Source of the DNA: Ignavibacteriales bacterium
GTDB taxonomy: Bacteria > Bacteroidota > Ignavibacteria > Ignavibacteriales > Ignavibacteriaceae
Assembly (NCBI GenBank): GCA_016707585.1
Contig: JADJHL010000012.1
Coordinates: forward strand, 310,001-374,000
Length of the DNA: 64,000 bases
Direction of reading: 5' to 3'
Numbering within the stretch: position 1 is the first letter of the stretch; every line of letters starts with the position of its first letter. This document shows, one piece after another, positions 35,722 to 43,823 of the stretch. The notes under the pieces are model-generated. The model searched no databases, had not been told where the DNA came from, and was given only the letters and a program-made list of their open reading frames with translations. Made by a program: the position numbers and the translations under genes.

Positions 35722-37749
35722 ATGAAAAATCTTGTTACTTTACTTCTGTTCGTTTCACTTTCAACAATAATATTATCACAACAAATTGATAAAGACTACT
35801 TCAGTAAAAATAGTGAAGTCTATTTTTCGTTTTCAATTTCAGAAAAATCTGAAATTAAAACCCTTACACGAATTATATCAATTGATGATGTTAAAGGAAA
35901 TCAGGTTTATGCTTATGCAAACGAGAAAGAATTCCTTGAATTTGAAAAACTAAATTATTCATATTTAATATTGCCTCATCCGGGTAAATTGATAGAGCCG
36001 GAAATGTCATCAAGTATAGAAGGTATTAAAGCTTGGGATGTTTATCCGACGTATGATGCTTATGTAAATATGTTAAATCTTTACAAGGTCAACTATCCCG
36101 GCTTATGTCGCATTGTAGATGGAGGTTTAACAGTTCAGGGAAGAAAAATATTATTTGCTGTAATATCTGATAACGTCAATCAAAAAGAAGCTGAACCACA
36201 GTTTATGTACACGTCTTCAATCCACGGTGATGAAACTACCGGTTATGTTTTGATGCTTAGATTGATAGACTCACTTTTAACCGCATATGGAACAAACCAA
36301 AGAGTTACAAATCTTGTTAACAATGTTGAGATATGGATCAATCCACTTGCAAATCCTGATGGAACTTATCATGGTGGAAACAACACTGTAAATGGTGCAA
36401 CAAGGTATAATTATAATGGCTATGATTTAAATAGAAACTTTCCTGATCCAATTGAAGGAGTTTATCCTGATCAACAAATAGAAACTTCAAGATTTAGAGC
36501 AATTGCCGAATCAAATAATTTTGCTCTTGTAGCAAATTTTCATGGTGGAACAGAAGTAATAAATTATCCATGGGATACATGGACAAATGAGTACCCGGAT
36601 TATAAACATCATCCTGATGAAGCATGGTATGCATATATTTCACATTTGTATGCGGATACCTGTCAGGCAAACTCTACATCCGGATATATGACAGGCTTTG
36701 ATGATGGTACTACAAATGGCGGTGCGTGGTATATAATAAATGGCGGAAGACAGGATTACACAAATTATTATCGATGGGGCAGGGAAGTGACAATGGAGAT
36801 TTCTGATACAAAACTTGTTCCTGCCAACCAGCTTCCATTGTTTTGGAACTATAATAAAAAATCTTTCCTAAAGTATATGGAGACCGTATTAAAGGGTGTT
36901 AATGGATTGATTACCGATACACTTGGAAATCCGATTAAAGCCAAGATAACAGTATTAAATCATGACGTAGATAACTCGGAAGTTTACTCCGATACAACTG
37001 GTTTTTATTTACGAATGCTTTCTCCCGGTACTTATTCATTAAAATTTGATGCACCAAATTATTATTCACAAACTATTAATAATGTAATAGTAAGTTCTTA
37101 TAATTCATTAACGACTTTAAATGTGGAACTTGTATCTAGTATAATACCTGTTGAACTGGTATCCTTTAATGCTAATGTAATTGATAATACGGTGCAGCTA
37201 AATTGGGTAACCGCTACTGAAAAAAATAACTCTGGTTTTCAAGTTGAAAGAAGAAGCCCATCCCCAACCCCTTCCCTAAAGGAAGGGACTTTTGAAGAAT
37301 GGTATAATATTGCATTTATGAATGGAAATGGAACTACAACTGAACCACAATCATATTCCTTTAATGATGAAGATTTGGTTACAGGAAAATATCAATACAG
37401 GTTAAAGCAAATAGATTTTGATGGTTCATATTCATATTCTAATGTTGTTGAGATAGAAATATTAAATCCAAATAAATTTAAATTAGAACAAAATTATCCA
37501 AACCCATTTAACCCAGGTACAACAATCAGTTATCAAATTCCAACAGCAAGCAATGTAAGTCTAAAGATTTATGATGTTCTTGGAAAAGAAATAGCTACAC
37601 TTGTAGATGAATATAAACCTGCAGGTAATTTTGAGGTAGAATTTTTTGTAGGTCAGGACTCCAGTCCTGACATTGCAAGTGGAATTTATTTTTACGAATT
37701 GAAAGCAGGTAATTTCATTCAGACAAGAAAAATGATTCTTCTCCAATAA
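35722..37749 (+). CDS. T9SS-secreted M14 zinc carboxypeptidase
   Basis: A 675-residue secreted metallocarboxypeptidase. The signal peptide (about 1-20) and propeptide-like region precede the catalytic domain: zinc ligands His168 and Glu171 in SIHGDE, His274 in NFHGGTEV, catalytic Glu359 in VTMEISD, and the substrate-binding NPDGT/DLNRNFPD. A carboxypeptidase regulatory-like domain follows (about 390-465, GLITDTLGNPIKAKITVLNH), then an FN3-like module and the T9SS sorting domain. Two palindromic repeats are inserted in frame in the C-terminal region (SPSPTPSLKEG at 37256-37290 and GQDSSPD at 37652-37671). All active-site residues are present, so it is probably active at the cell surface, trimming peptides. 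Confidence 0.92.
   Translation: MKNLVTLLLFVSLSTIILSQQIDKDYFSKNSEVYFSFSISEKSEIKTLTRIISIDDVKGNQVYAYANEKEFLEFEKLNYSYLILPHPGKLIEPEMSSSIEGIKAWDVYPTYDAYVNMLNLYKVNYPGLCRIVDGGLTVQGRKILFAVISDNVNQKEAEPQFMYTSSIHGDETTGYVLMLRLIDSLLTAYGTNQRVTNLVNNVEIWINPLANPDGTYHGGNNTVNGATRYNYNGYDLNRNFPDPIEGVYPDQQIETSRFRAIAESNNFALVANFHGGTEVINYPWDTWTNEYPDYKHHPDEAWYAYISHLYADTCQANSTSGYMTGFDDGTTNGGAWYIINGGRQDYTNYYRWGREVTMEISDTKLVPANQLPLFWNYNKKSFLKYMETVLKGVNGLITDTLGNPIKAKITVLNHDVDNSEVYSDTTGFYLRMLSPGTYSLKFDAPNYYSQTINNVIVSSYNSLTTLNVELVSSIIPVELVSFNANVIDNTVQLNWVTATEKNNSGFQVERRSPSPTPSLKEGTFEEWYNIAFMNGNGTTTEPQSYSFNDEDLVTGKYQYRLKQIDFDGSYSYSNVVEIEILNPNKFKLEQNYPNPFNPGTTISYQIPTASNVSLKIYDVLGKEIATLVDEYKPAGNFEVEFFVGQDSSPDIASGIYFYELKAGNFIQTRKMILLQ
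37256..37290. repeat. C-rich palindromic repeat inserted in frame
   Basis: Encodes PSPTPSLKEG inside the FN3-like module of the carboxypeptidase. The end CTTCCCTAAAGGAAG is a hairpin (arms CTTCC/GGAAG), related to the intergenic unit at 35546-35578. Confidence 0.55.
37652..37671. repeat. Perfect palindrome inserted in frame in a T9SS domain
   Basis: Arms GTCAGGACT and AGTCCTGAC pair over 9 bp with CC between. It encodes GQDSSPD directly before IASGIYFYEL, at the same loop of the domain as the element at 8491-8506. Confidence 0.7.
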
Positions 37750-37849
37750 TATATTTGTTAAAGTGGGAGACACAGTTTCCCACTTTCTTATTTTGATTAA
37801 CCACTTAATTTTTTATCTTGCCTAAAGAATCCCATAACTAATTGATAAT

Positions 37850-38938
37850 ATGAAAAATTCTATACTTATAATAATTGTTTTCATCGCCTTTGTAACACTT
37901 GCTTTTTCCGGATTGTATGAACGCGATTTACTTGGAGGCACACAATTGAATGGCAGTGGATGTGTATGCCATACTACAGAAATCGATACAAGTGTTACAG
38001 TTTGGATTGAAGGCCCTGATACTTTATTAAAAGGTGAAACAGGATTGTATAGAATGTATCTAGCAAATGGTCCGGCAGAAGCCGGTGGACATAATGTTGC
38101 AGGAAGATTTGGAATTATGTCTTTAGTTGATACTCTTTCTGTTTGGGATTCACGTTCACCTAATGAGTTAACACAAGCCTTTCCTTTAGAATTTCCTACC
38201 CCGCAAGATACAATTTATTGGGAGTTTGCATATACAGCACCTGATTCAGTTGTTGTCGATACACTATATTCTTGTGGATTAAGTTTGGTCTATGATCACA
38301 TTCCTGATGCATTAGATAGATGGAATTATGGACCAAAGTTTCCTGTTGCTGTAATTGAAAATGTTGTTCCTGTTGAGTTGATTTCTTTCTCAGCAATTAC
38401 AAATGAAAATTCTGTTCTACTATTATGGAAAACTGTGACTGAAACAAATAACCAAGGATTCCAAATTGAAAAACGAAAAACGAAAGATGATAGAAGTGAG
38501 GAATGGGAGAGGATTGGGTTTGTAAACGGAAATGGAACAACAACACAACTACAAGCATATACTTTTAATGATGCATATTTGGTTTCAGGGAATTATCAAT
38601 ACAGATTAAAACAAATAGATTTTGATGGAACATATTCTTATTCAAATATTGTTGAGATAGAAATATTAAATCCCAATGAATTTGTGTTAGAACAGAATTA
38701 TCCAAATCCATTCAACCCATCAACAAGTATTAAGTACACAATAAATAGTAGGAAGTTGGTTCAATTAAAAGTTTATGATGTTCTTGGAAATGAAGTATCA
38801 ATACTTGTGAATGACGAAAAATCTTCAGGTGTTCACACTGTTCACTTGAATATGGATAATTTAAGTTCAGGAATTTATTTTTATGAATTAAAAGCAGGTA
38901 ATTTCATACAAACAAGAAAAATGATTTTGCTTAAATAA
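37850..38938 (+). CDS. T9SS-secreted protein with choice-of-anchor V-like domain
   Basis: A 362-residue protein: signal helix (1-22), then SGCVCHTTEI near the mature N-terminus, a beta-sandwich (about 45-165, VTVWIEGPDTLLKGETGLYRMYLANGP) resembling the Reeler/choice-of-anchor V domain, the FN3-like cargo module and a T9SS sorting domain (NYPNPFNPSTSIKY). Domains of this type usually open with a CxxCH heme-like site; here the spacing is C-V-C-H, one residue short, so covalent heme c binding is doubtful. Located after the carboxypeptidase gene, followed by a bidirectional terminator. Function unknown. Confidence 0.78.
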   Translation: MKNSILIIIVFIAFVTLAFSGLYERDLLGGTQLNGSGCVCHTTEIDTSVTVWIEGPDTLLKGETGLYRMYLANGPAEAGGHNVAGRFGIMSLVDTLSVWDSRSPNELTQAFPLEFPTPQDTIYWEFAYTAPDSVVVDTLYSCGLSLVYDHIPDALDRWNYGPKFPVAVIENVVPVELISFSAITNENSVLLLWKTVTETNNQGFQIEKRKTKDDRSEEWERIGFVNGNGTTTQLQAYTFNDAYLVSGNYQYRLKQIDFDGTYSYSNIVEIEILNPNEFVLEQNYPNPFNPSTSIKYTINSRKLVQLKVYDVLGNEVSILVNDEKSSGVHTVHLNMDNLSSGIYFYELKAGNFIQTRKMILLK

Positions 38939-38961
38939 TAATTAGAATAGATAAACAAAAA

Positions 38962-38984
38962 CCCATCAAATGATGGGCTTTTTT
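38962..38984. terminator. Bidirectional terminator between converging genes
   Basis: Arms CCCATCA/TGATGGG with AA loop. TTTTTT follows on the plus strand and TTTTTG follows on the minus strand, serving both the T9SS gene and the small exported-protein gene. Confidence 0.85.
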
Positions 38985-38987
38985 GTT

Positions 38988-39728
38988 TTAAAAGTTTGCA
39001 ACAAAATTGAGATTGTAGGCTGAAGTATTATCCGGCATATTTTTAAATCCAACAGAAACATTCCAACCGACTACTTGTGATAGGTTATTATTATATCTTG
39101 AAACTAATCTTACAGCATTAATTGCGCTAACAACTCTATTTAATAACAAAGCGCCAACAACAAATCTTACATTGTTAAAAGTCTGCTCAGATGATTCCCA
39201 CATTTGCCTATAACTTTTTCTGTCTTCATTTGTATTCCATTCCCAGTTATATTTTTCAATGTTAGAATACATTTCAGAATAACTTCTTTCAAAAGCTTTC
39301 TCATCATTAAAATCTTCAATACTATTATACTGACTTATTGTTGCATAATAAAGTTCATCTTTGTCATTAGTAGTAATTCCCGCTTTGTTTTTAGCAAACG
39401 TAATATATCTATCTTGCTGCCAGTTTCCATAAACATTCATTCCAATATAAGTTCCCCAAAGAACACCATCTGCAACTGTAAAATAAACTCCGCTATCATA
39501 AGCATCAGCGTAAAGTTCTCCCATTCCAGGTAAAATCATAGAATATAAAATTGCAAGTCCGGTACTTTTTTTCTTCTTTACATCATCAAACATAACGTAA
39601 GTTTCGGAAGTTTCTGTTGATGAAATATTTTCAACAATTTGTTGTTTGAATGAATAAAAAGAATGTTCTTCTGTTTGAGAAAAGATTTGTGCGGATACGA
39701 TTATAAACAAGACTAAAATATTTTTCAT
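38988..39728 (-). CDS. Exported protein of unknown function (DUF5683-like)
   Basis: A 246-residue protein with signal peptide (MKNILVLFIIVSAQIFSQ). ATG 39728 is preferred to an upstream in-frame ATG at 39770, which overlaps the mtaB end and adds 14 residues before the signal. A segment LAILYSMILPGMGELYADAYDSGVYFTVADGVLWGTYIGMNVYG resembles the membrane-spanning motif of DUF5683-type proteins. There are two or three hydrophobic helices, probably inner- or outer-membrane-associated. It is the last gene of the leftward run behind mtaB. Role unknown. Confidence 0.75.
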   Translation of the reverse strand: MKNILVLFIIVSAQIFSQTEEHSFYSFKQQIVENISSTETSETYVMFDDVKKKKSTGLAILYSMILPGMGELYADAYDSGVYFTVADGVLWGTYIGMNVYGNWQQDRYITFAKNKAGITTNDKDELYYATISQYNSIEDFNDEKAFERSYSEMYSNIEKYNWEWNTNEDRKSYRQMWESSEQTFNNVRFVVGALLLNRVVSAINAVRLVSRYNNNLSQVVGWNVSVGFKNMPDNTSAYNLNFVANF

Positions 39729-39744
39729 TTTTTTTATTTTAAAA

Positions 39745-41079
39745 TTAGATGGATAATATTTCTGATGCAACGGAATTTTTCATCTCTTTTATTTTACCTG
39801 TAGCTAAACCATTCAGGATATTTTCTACGGTAACTCTACAAACTTTGTTTTCTAAATTCTCATCATATTTATTTTGAACTCTAACGTAGTTAGATGAAAA
39901 ACCTTTAATAATTCCTGCATCATCATTTGATTCAAAAAGCACATCAAGATTTTTATTAATCATTTGATTGTAAAAATAATTTTTCTTTTTATCACTTAAA
40001 ATCCTCAACATTTTACTTCTTCGTTTTCTTTCAGAAAGTTCGACCTGGTTTGGAAGTAAGATTGCTTTTGTATCAGGTCTTTCAGAGTATGTAAAAACGT
40101 GCAAATATGAAATTGGCAACTCAAGTAAGAAATTATACGTTTCCATAAATTCTTTTTCAGTTTCACCAGGATATCCAACAATTACATCAACACCGATTCC
40201 ACAATCCGGAATTATTTCTTTTACTTTTGAAACAACATTTTTATAATCTTCAACATTATATCTGCGTTGCATTGATTTAAGAATGATATTGCTGCCACTT
40301 TGCAGAGGAATATGAAAATGATTACAAATTTTATTTGTTTGTGAAGTAAGTTGAATTATTTCATCAGTTAAAAGATTAGGTTCGATAGAACTAATTCTGA
40401 TTCTGAAATCACCTTCAACTTCTATCAATCTCTTCAGCAAGTTATAAAAGGATAAATCAAATGATTTTCCATAATCTCCAACATTAACTCCAGTTAGGAT
40501 AATTTCTTTATAACCCTGATTAACCAGATTTGTAAACTCAGTTACAACTTGATCTGGATCCATACTACGGCTTTTGCCGCGTGCGAGAGGAATTGTGCAA
40601 AATGTACATTTGTAATCACAACCATCTTGTATCTTAAAGTAAGCTCTGGTTCTACTATCAGCATCTGTTGATGAAGCCAACCCAAAATAGTTTAACTCAT
40701 CTTTTGGAGAAACATAAATACAGGATAAATCTTTTTTATTAAAATCTTTTAGAAGAGTAAAAATTTCAAACTTTTCATTACTGCCTAAAACAGCATCAAC
40801 ACCATCAATTGCAGAAATTTCTTCAGAACGTAATTGTGCATAACATCCGGTTACAATTACATAAGCATCTGGATTTGTCCTTAACACTTTTCTTACAAGC
40901 TGCCGACATTCTTTTTCAGCGTTTTCTGTAACTGTGCAAGTATTAAAAACATACACATCGGCTTTTTCTTTCATATCAACGATGGAAAATCCATTTTGTA
41001 AAAATTGATTTCCAATTGTAGATGTTTCAGAGAAATTTAACTTGCAGCCTAATGTATGTAATGCAACTGTTTTGGTCAT
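39745..41079 (-). CDS. mtaB: tRNA t6A37 methylthiotransferase MtaB
   Basis: A 444-residue radical-SAM enzyme that converts t6A37 to ms2t6A37 in ANN-decoding tRNAs. The N-terminal UPF0004 domain has its three cluster-binding Cys residues at Cys12 (LGCKLN), Cys48 (NTCTVTENA) and Cys79 (GCYAQ). The radical-SAM motif CDYKCTFC supplies Cys154, Cys158 and Cys161. A C-terminal TRAM-like part follows (about 375-440). The pattern matches MtaB rather than MiaB or RimO (LGCKLNFSE start). It is the gene after rpsA, but the rpsA terminator lies between them, so it probably has its own promoter. Confidence 0.94.
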   Translation of the reverse strand: MTKTVALHTLGCKLNFSETSTIGNQFLQNGFSIVDMKEKADVYVFNTCTVTENAEKECRQLVRKVLRTNPDAYVIVTGCYAQLRSEEISAIDGVDAVLGSNEKFEIFTLLKDFNKKDLSCIYVSPKDELNYFGLASSTDADSRTRAYFKIQDGCDYKCTFCTIPLARGKSRSMDPDQVVTEFTNLVNQGYKEIILTGVNVGDYGKSFDLSFYNLLKRLIEVEGDFRIRISSIEPNLLTDEIIQLTSQTNKICNHFHIPLQSGSNIILKSMQRRYNVEDYKNVVSKVKEIIPDCGIGVDVIVGYPGETEKEFMETYNFLLELPISYLHVFTYSERPDTKAILLPNQVELSERKRRSKMLRILSDKKKNYFYNQMINKNLDVLFESNDDAGIIKGFSSNYVRVQNKYDENLENKVCRVTVENILNGLATGKIKEMKNSVASEILSI

Positions 41080-41100
41080 TAAAATATTTTTACTTGATAT

Positions 41101-41126
41101 AAAAAGAGCGGGAAGTTTTCCCGCTC
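41101..41126 (-). terminator. Rho-independent terminator after rpsA
   Basis: Reading the minus strand, GAGCGGGAA and TTCCCGCTC form a 9-bp stem with a 3-nt loop and are followed by TTTTT. Confidence 0.88.
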
Positions 41127-41150
41127 CTAATATAGAATATTTAAGAGATA

Positions 41151-42968
41151 TTATTCAGTCTCTTCTTTTTTCGGCATTTCAGGTTCAGCAACTTCAAAAA
41201 TTGGGAATTCAGATGAATCTATTGTTCCCATTTCTGCATTTTTAACATTCTGAACAGTTACCTTTTCTAACTTAAAAGTATTGATATACTGTTCAATTTC
41301 TGCATCATCTTTTTCTTTTAATGCAGCAATTGCGCTCAATACAATTTTCTTACTTTCTTTATCAAACTCAATTACCTTTAATGGTAAAGTTGAATCGATA
41401 GGGAAGTGATTAGCAACATTTTTAATCTTTGATGTAGAAAGTTGAGTTGTTGGAACAAATCCATCTACGTGAGAAGGAAGTTCAGCAATAATTCCTTTTT
41501 CAATTATTCTTACAACTTTACCATCGGTAATTTTACCAACAGAATAATTTTGTTCAAATGTATCCCAGGGATTATCCATAATTTGTTTGTGGCCAAGAGA
41601 AATTTTTCTCTGATCAACATCAACACCTAATACAATTACATCAATTTTTTCATTCTTCTTTACAACTTCGCCAGGATGACGAATTTTCTTCGTCCATGAT
41701 AAATCAGAAATATGAACTAATCCATCAACACCAGGTTCTAGTTCTACAAACACACCAAAGTTTGTTAGGTTACGTGCAATACCAGCGTGTTTAGATCCAA
41801 CGGGATATTTAGCCATTAAAGTTTCCCAAGGATCTGGTTCAAGTTGTTTGATACCTAAAGAAATTTTCTTATCATCTTTATCAAGACTTAAAATAACAGC
41901 TTCAACCATTTGACCCATTGCAACAATTTGTGATGGATGTTTAATGTGTTGAGTCCAGCTCATTTCTGAGTTATGAATAAGACCTTCGATTCCTTTTTCA
42001 ATCTCAATGAAAGCGCCGTAATCAGTAAGAGAAACAACTCTACCTGAAACTTTGTCACCAAGATTGTATTTATCTTCAATCTTTTCCCAAGGATGTGGAA
42101 GAAGTTTTTTAAGAGAAAGTGAAATTCTTCTTTTCTCTTCATCAAAGTCTGTAACAACAACTTTGATAACTTCATCAAGTTTAACAACTTCGTTTGGATG
42201 GTTGATTCTTCCCCAGCTAAGATCGGTAATGTGGATAAGTCCATCAACACCGCCAAGATCAACAAACACTCCAAAATCTGTAATAGCTTTAACAGTACCT
42301 TCAAGTATTTGTCCTTTTTCAAGGCTAGTTAAGATTGCAGATCGTTGATCAGAAATTTCTTCTTCAACAAGAACTTTATGAGAAACTACAACGTTTTCTG
42401 TTGGAACATTTACTTTAACAACTTTAAAGTCCATTGTTTGACCAACGAACGCATCAAAATCTCTGATAGGACGAATATCGATTTGTGATCCAGGTAAGAA
42501 TGCTTCCATTCCTAAAAGATCGACAACCATTCCGCCTTTAATTCTTTTAACAATTTTACCTTCGATAATTTCGCCAGTATCATGAGCTCTGAGAACTTTT
42601 TCCCAGATTCTTAAGAAGTCTGCTCTTTGTTTGCTAAGTACAAGATTTCCTTCTTGATCTTCAACACTTTCAAGAACTACTTCAATTTCCTGTCCGATTT
42701 TTAAATCAACACCTTCAAAAAATTCGTGACGTGGAATTGTACCTTCTGATTTAAAACCAACATCAACAATCACATTATCGCCTTGTATTCTTACAACGCG
42801 ACCTTTAATCATTTCGCCTTCTTTAACATCTCTAAATGAATCTGAGTAAAGTTTGGCTAACGCGAAAAATTCTTCCTGAGAATATTCTTCATCGTTAAAT
42901 TTATTTTTGGCTTTTTCGTACTCATCGGGTTTCACTGCTTTTAGAGTCGTTTCTTTTTCTTGGGACAT
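41151..42968 (-). CDS. rpsA: 30S ribosomal protein S1
   Basis: A 605-residue S1 with six consecutive S1 (OB-fold) domains, each recognisable by motifs such as GxVxxIxxFGVFVDLGGVDGLIH and GLVHISDLSW. S1 recruits mRNA to the 30S subunit, important in a group where Shine-Dalgarno sites are often weak or absent. The N-terminal extension (1-40) and acidic C-terminal tail fit the Bacteroidota/Ignavibacteria form. AGGAGG lies 4 nt before the ATG at 42968, unusually strong for this window. It follows cmk by about 100 bp, the same order as in many bacteria, including E. coli. The end is marked by a strong terminator. Confidence 0.96.
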   Translation of the reverse strand: MSQEKETTLKAVKPDEYEKAKNKFNDEEYSQEEFFALAKLYSDSFRDVKEGEMIKGRVVRIQGDNVIVDVGFKSEGTIPRHEFFEGVDLKIGQEIEVVLESVEDQEGNLVLSKQRADFLRIWEKVLRAHDTGEIIEGKIVKRIKGGMVVDLLGMEAFLPGSQIDIRPIRDFDAFVGQTMDFKVVKVNVPTENVVVSHKVLVEEEISDQRSAILTSLEKGQILEGTVKAITDFGVFVDLGGVDGLIHITDLSWGRINHPNEVVKLDEVIKVVVTDFDEEKRRISLSLKKLLPHPWEKIEDKYNLGDKVSGRVVSLTDYGAFIEIEKGIEGLIHNSEMSWTQHIKHPSQIVAMGQMVEAVILSLDKDDKKISLGIKQLEPDPWETLMAKYPVGSKHAGIARNLTNFGVFVELEPGVDGLVHISDLSWTKKIRHPGEVVKKNEKIDVIVLGVDVDQRKISLGHKQIMDNPWDTFEQNYSVGKITDGKVVRIIEKGIIAELPSHVDGFVPTTQLSTSKIKNVANHFPIDSTLPLKVIEFDKESKKIVLSAIAALKEKDDAEIEQYINTFKLEKVTVQNVKNAEMGTIDSSEFPIFEVAEPEMPKKEETE

Positions 42969-43073
42969 TAATCCTCCTACAAATATTTTTCTGTTTTTCT
43001 AAGTCTAAGCCGAAAGCTTAGAGAAACAGACTATTTAGTTAAACATTAGTTTATCGGCTTAATTTTAATTTCT

Positions 43074-43748
43074 TTACTTCTCTGATACGATTTTAAATTC
43101 TTTAATAATCAGTTCTACTTGTTCTTCTATTGTTGTGTTTGAAGTATCAACTTCAATTGCATCCGGTGATTTAGTTAGCGGGCTTGCTTCACGATTTGAA
43201 TCAATAAAATCTCTGTTCTTTAAATTCTCTTTTACTTTTTCAATCGGAACATCAGTACCTTTTTCAGAAAACTCTTTAGCTCTTCTAACCGCACGTTCAT
43301 CAATTCCCGCAGTAAGATAAATCTTAACATCAGCATTTGGATAAACAACTGTTGTTATATCTCTGCCTTCCATAACAACTCCGCCATCTTTTCCCATTTC
43401 TTGTTGTTTCTTTACAAGAATTTTTCTCACACCTTCAATTGCGCTAATTTCACTTACATTGCCGTTAACTTCAAAAGATCTTATCTCTTTCGAAACATCC
43501 TCTCCATTTACAGTTATGTTAGTTTCACCATCGATAAAACTTAGAACAATTTTCAAACTTTTTGCTAATTCAATTATCTCTGCGGTTTTACCCATTAACT
43601 CATTTCTAAGAGCTAACAATGTAATCGCTCGGTACATCGCACCTGTATCTATGTAAAGATAGTTCAATCTTTTAGCTACAAGTTTTGCGGTTGTACTTTT
43701 ACCGGAGCCTGCTGGTCCGTCTATGGCAATGATTAGCTTTTTTGGCAT
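43074..43748 (-). CDS. cmk: Cytidylate kinase
   Basis: Phosphorylates CMP and dCMP. Walker A GPAGSGKST is at residues 11-19, followed by YLYIDTGAMYRA and MEGRDITTVVYPNADVKIYLTA. The protein of 224 residues is of normal length. ATG 43748 is taken; an in-frame TTG at 43757 lies inside the promoter. Only 6 nt separate the -7 box from the ATG, so the mRNA is probably leaderless or nearly so. rpsA follows, the usual gene order. Confidence 0.94.
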   Translation of the reverse strand: MPKKLIIAIDGPAGSGKSTTAKLVAKRLNYLYIDTGAMYRAITLLALRNELMGKTAEIIELAKSLKIVLSFIDGETNITVNGEDVSKEIRSFEVNGNVSEISAIEGVRKILVKKQQEMGKDGGVVMEGRDITTVVYPNADVKIYLTAGIDERAVRRAKEFSEKGTDVPIEKVKENLKNRDFIDSNREASPLTKSPDAIEVDTSNTTIEEQVELIIKEFKIVSEK

Positions 43749-43754
43749 AGGGCA

Positions 43755-43785
43755 CAAAAATAGTTATAACTATTTAATTATCAAA
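43755..43785 (-). promoter_or_regulatory. Bacteroidota-type promoter of cmk
   Basis: On the minus strand TTTG (43785-43782) is separated by exactly 19 nt from TATTTTTG (43762-43755), matching the consensus TTTG-N19-TAnnTTTG of the main sigma factor of Bacteroidota. Confidence 0.65.
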
Positions 43786-43823
43786 CGTTTATGGGGATTT
43801 AAAGGATTGAAAAAACCGATCTT

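Noticed and set aside
42978..43073. Autoregulatory leader of rpsA
   Set aside because: There is a short CTAAGC/GCTTAG hairpin, but nothing resembling a known S1 leader; support is too weak.
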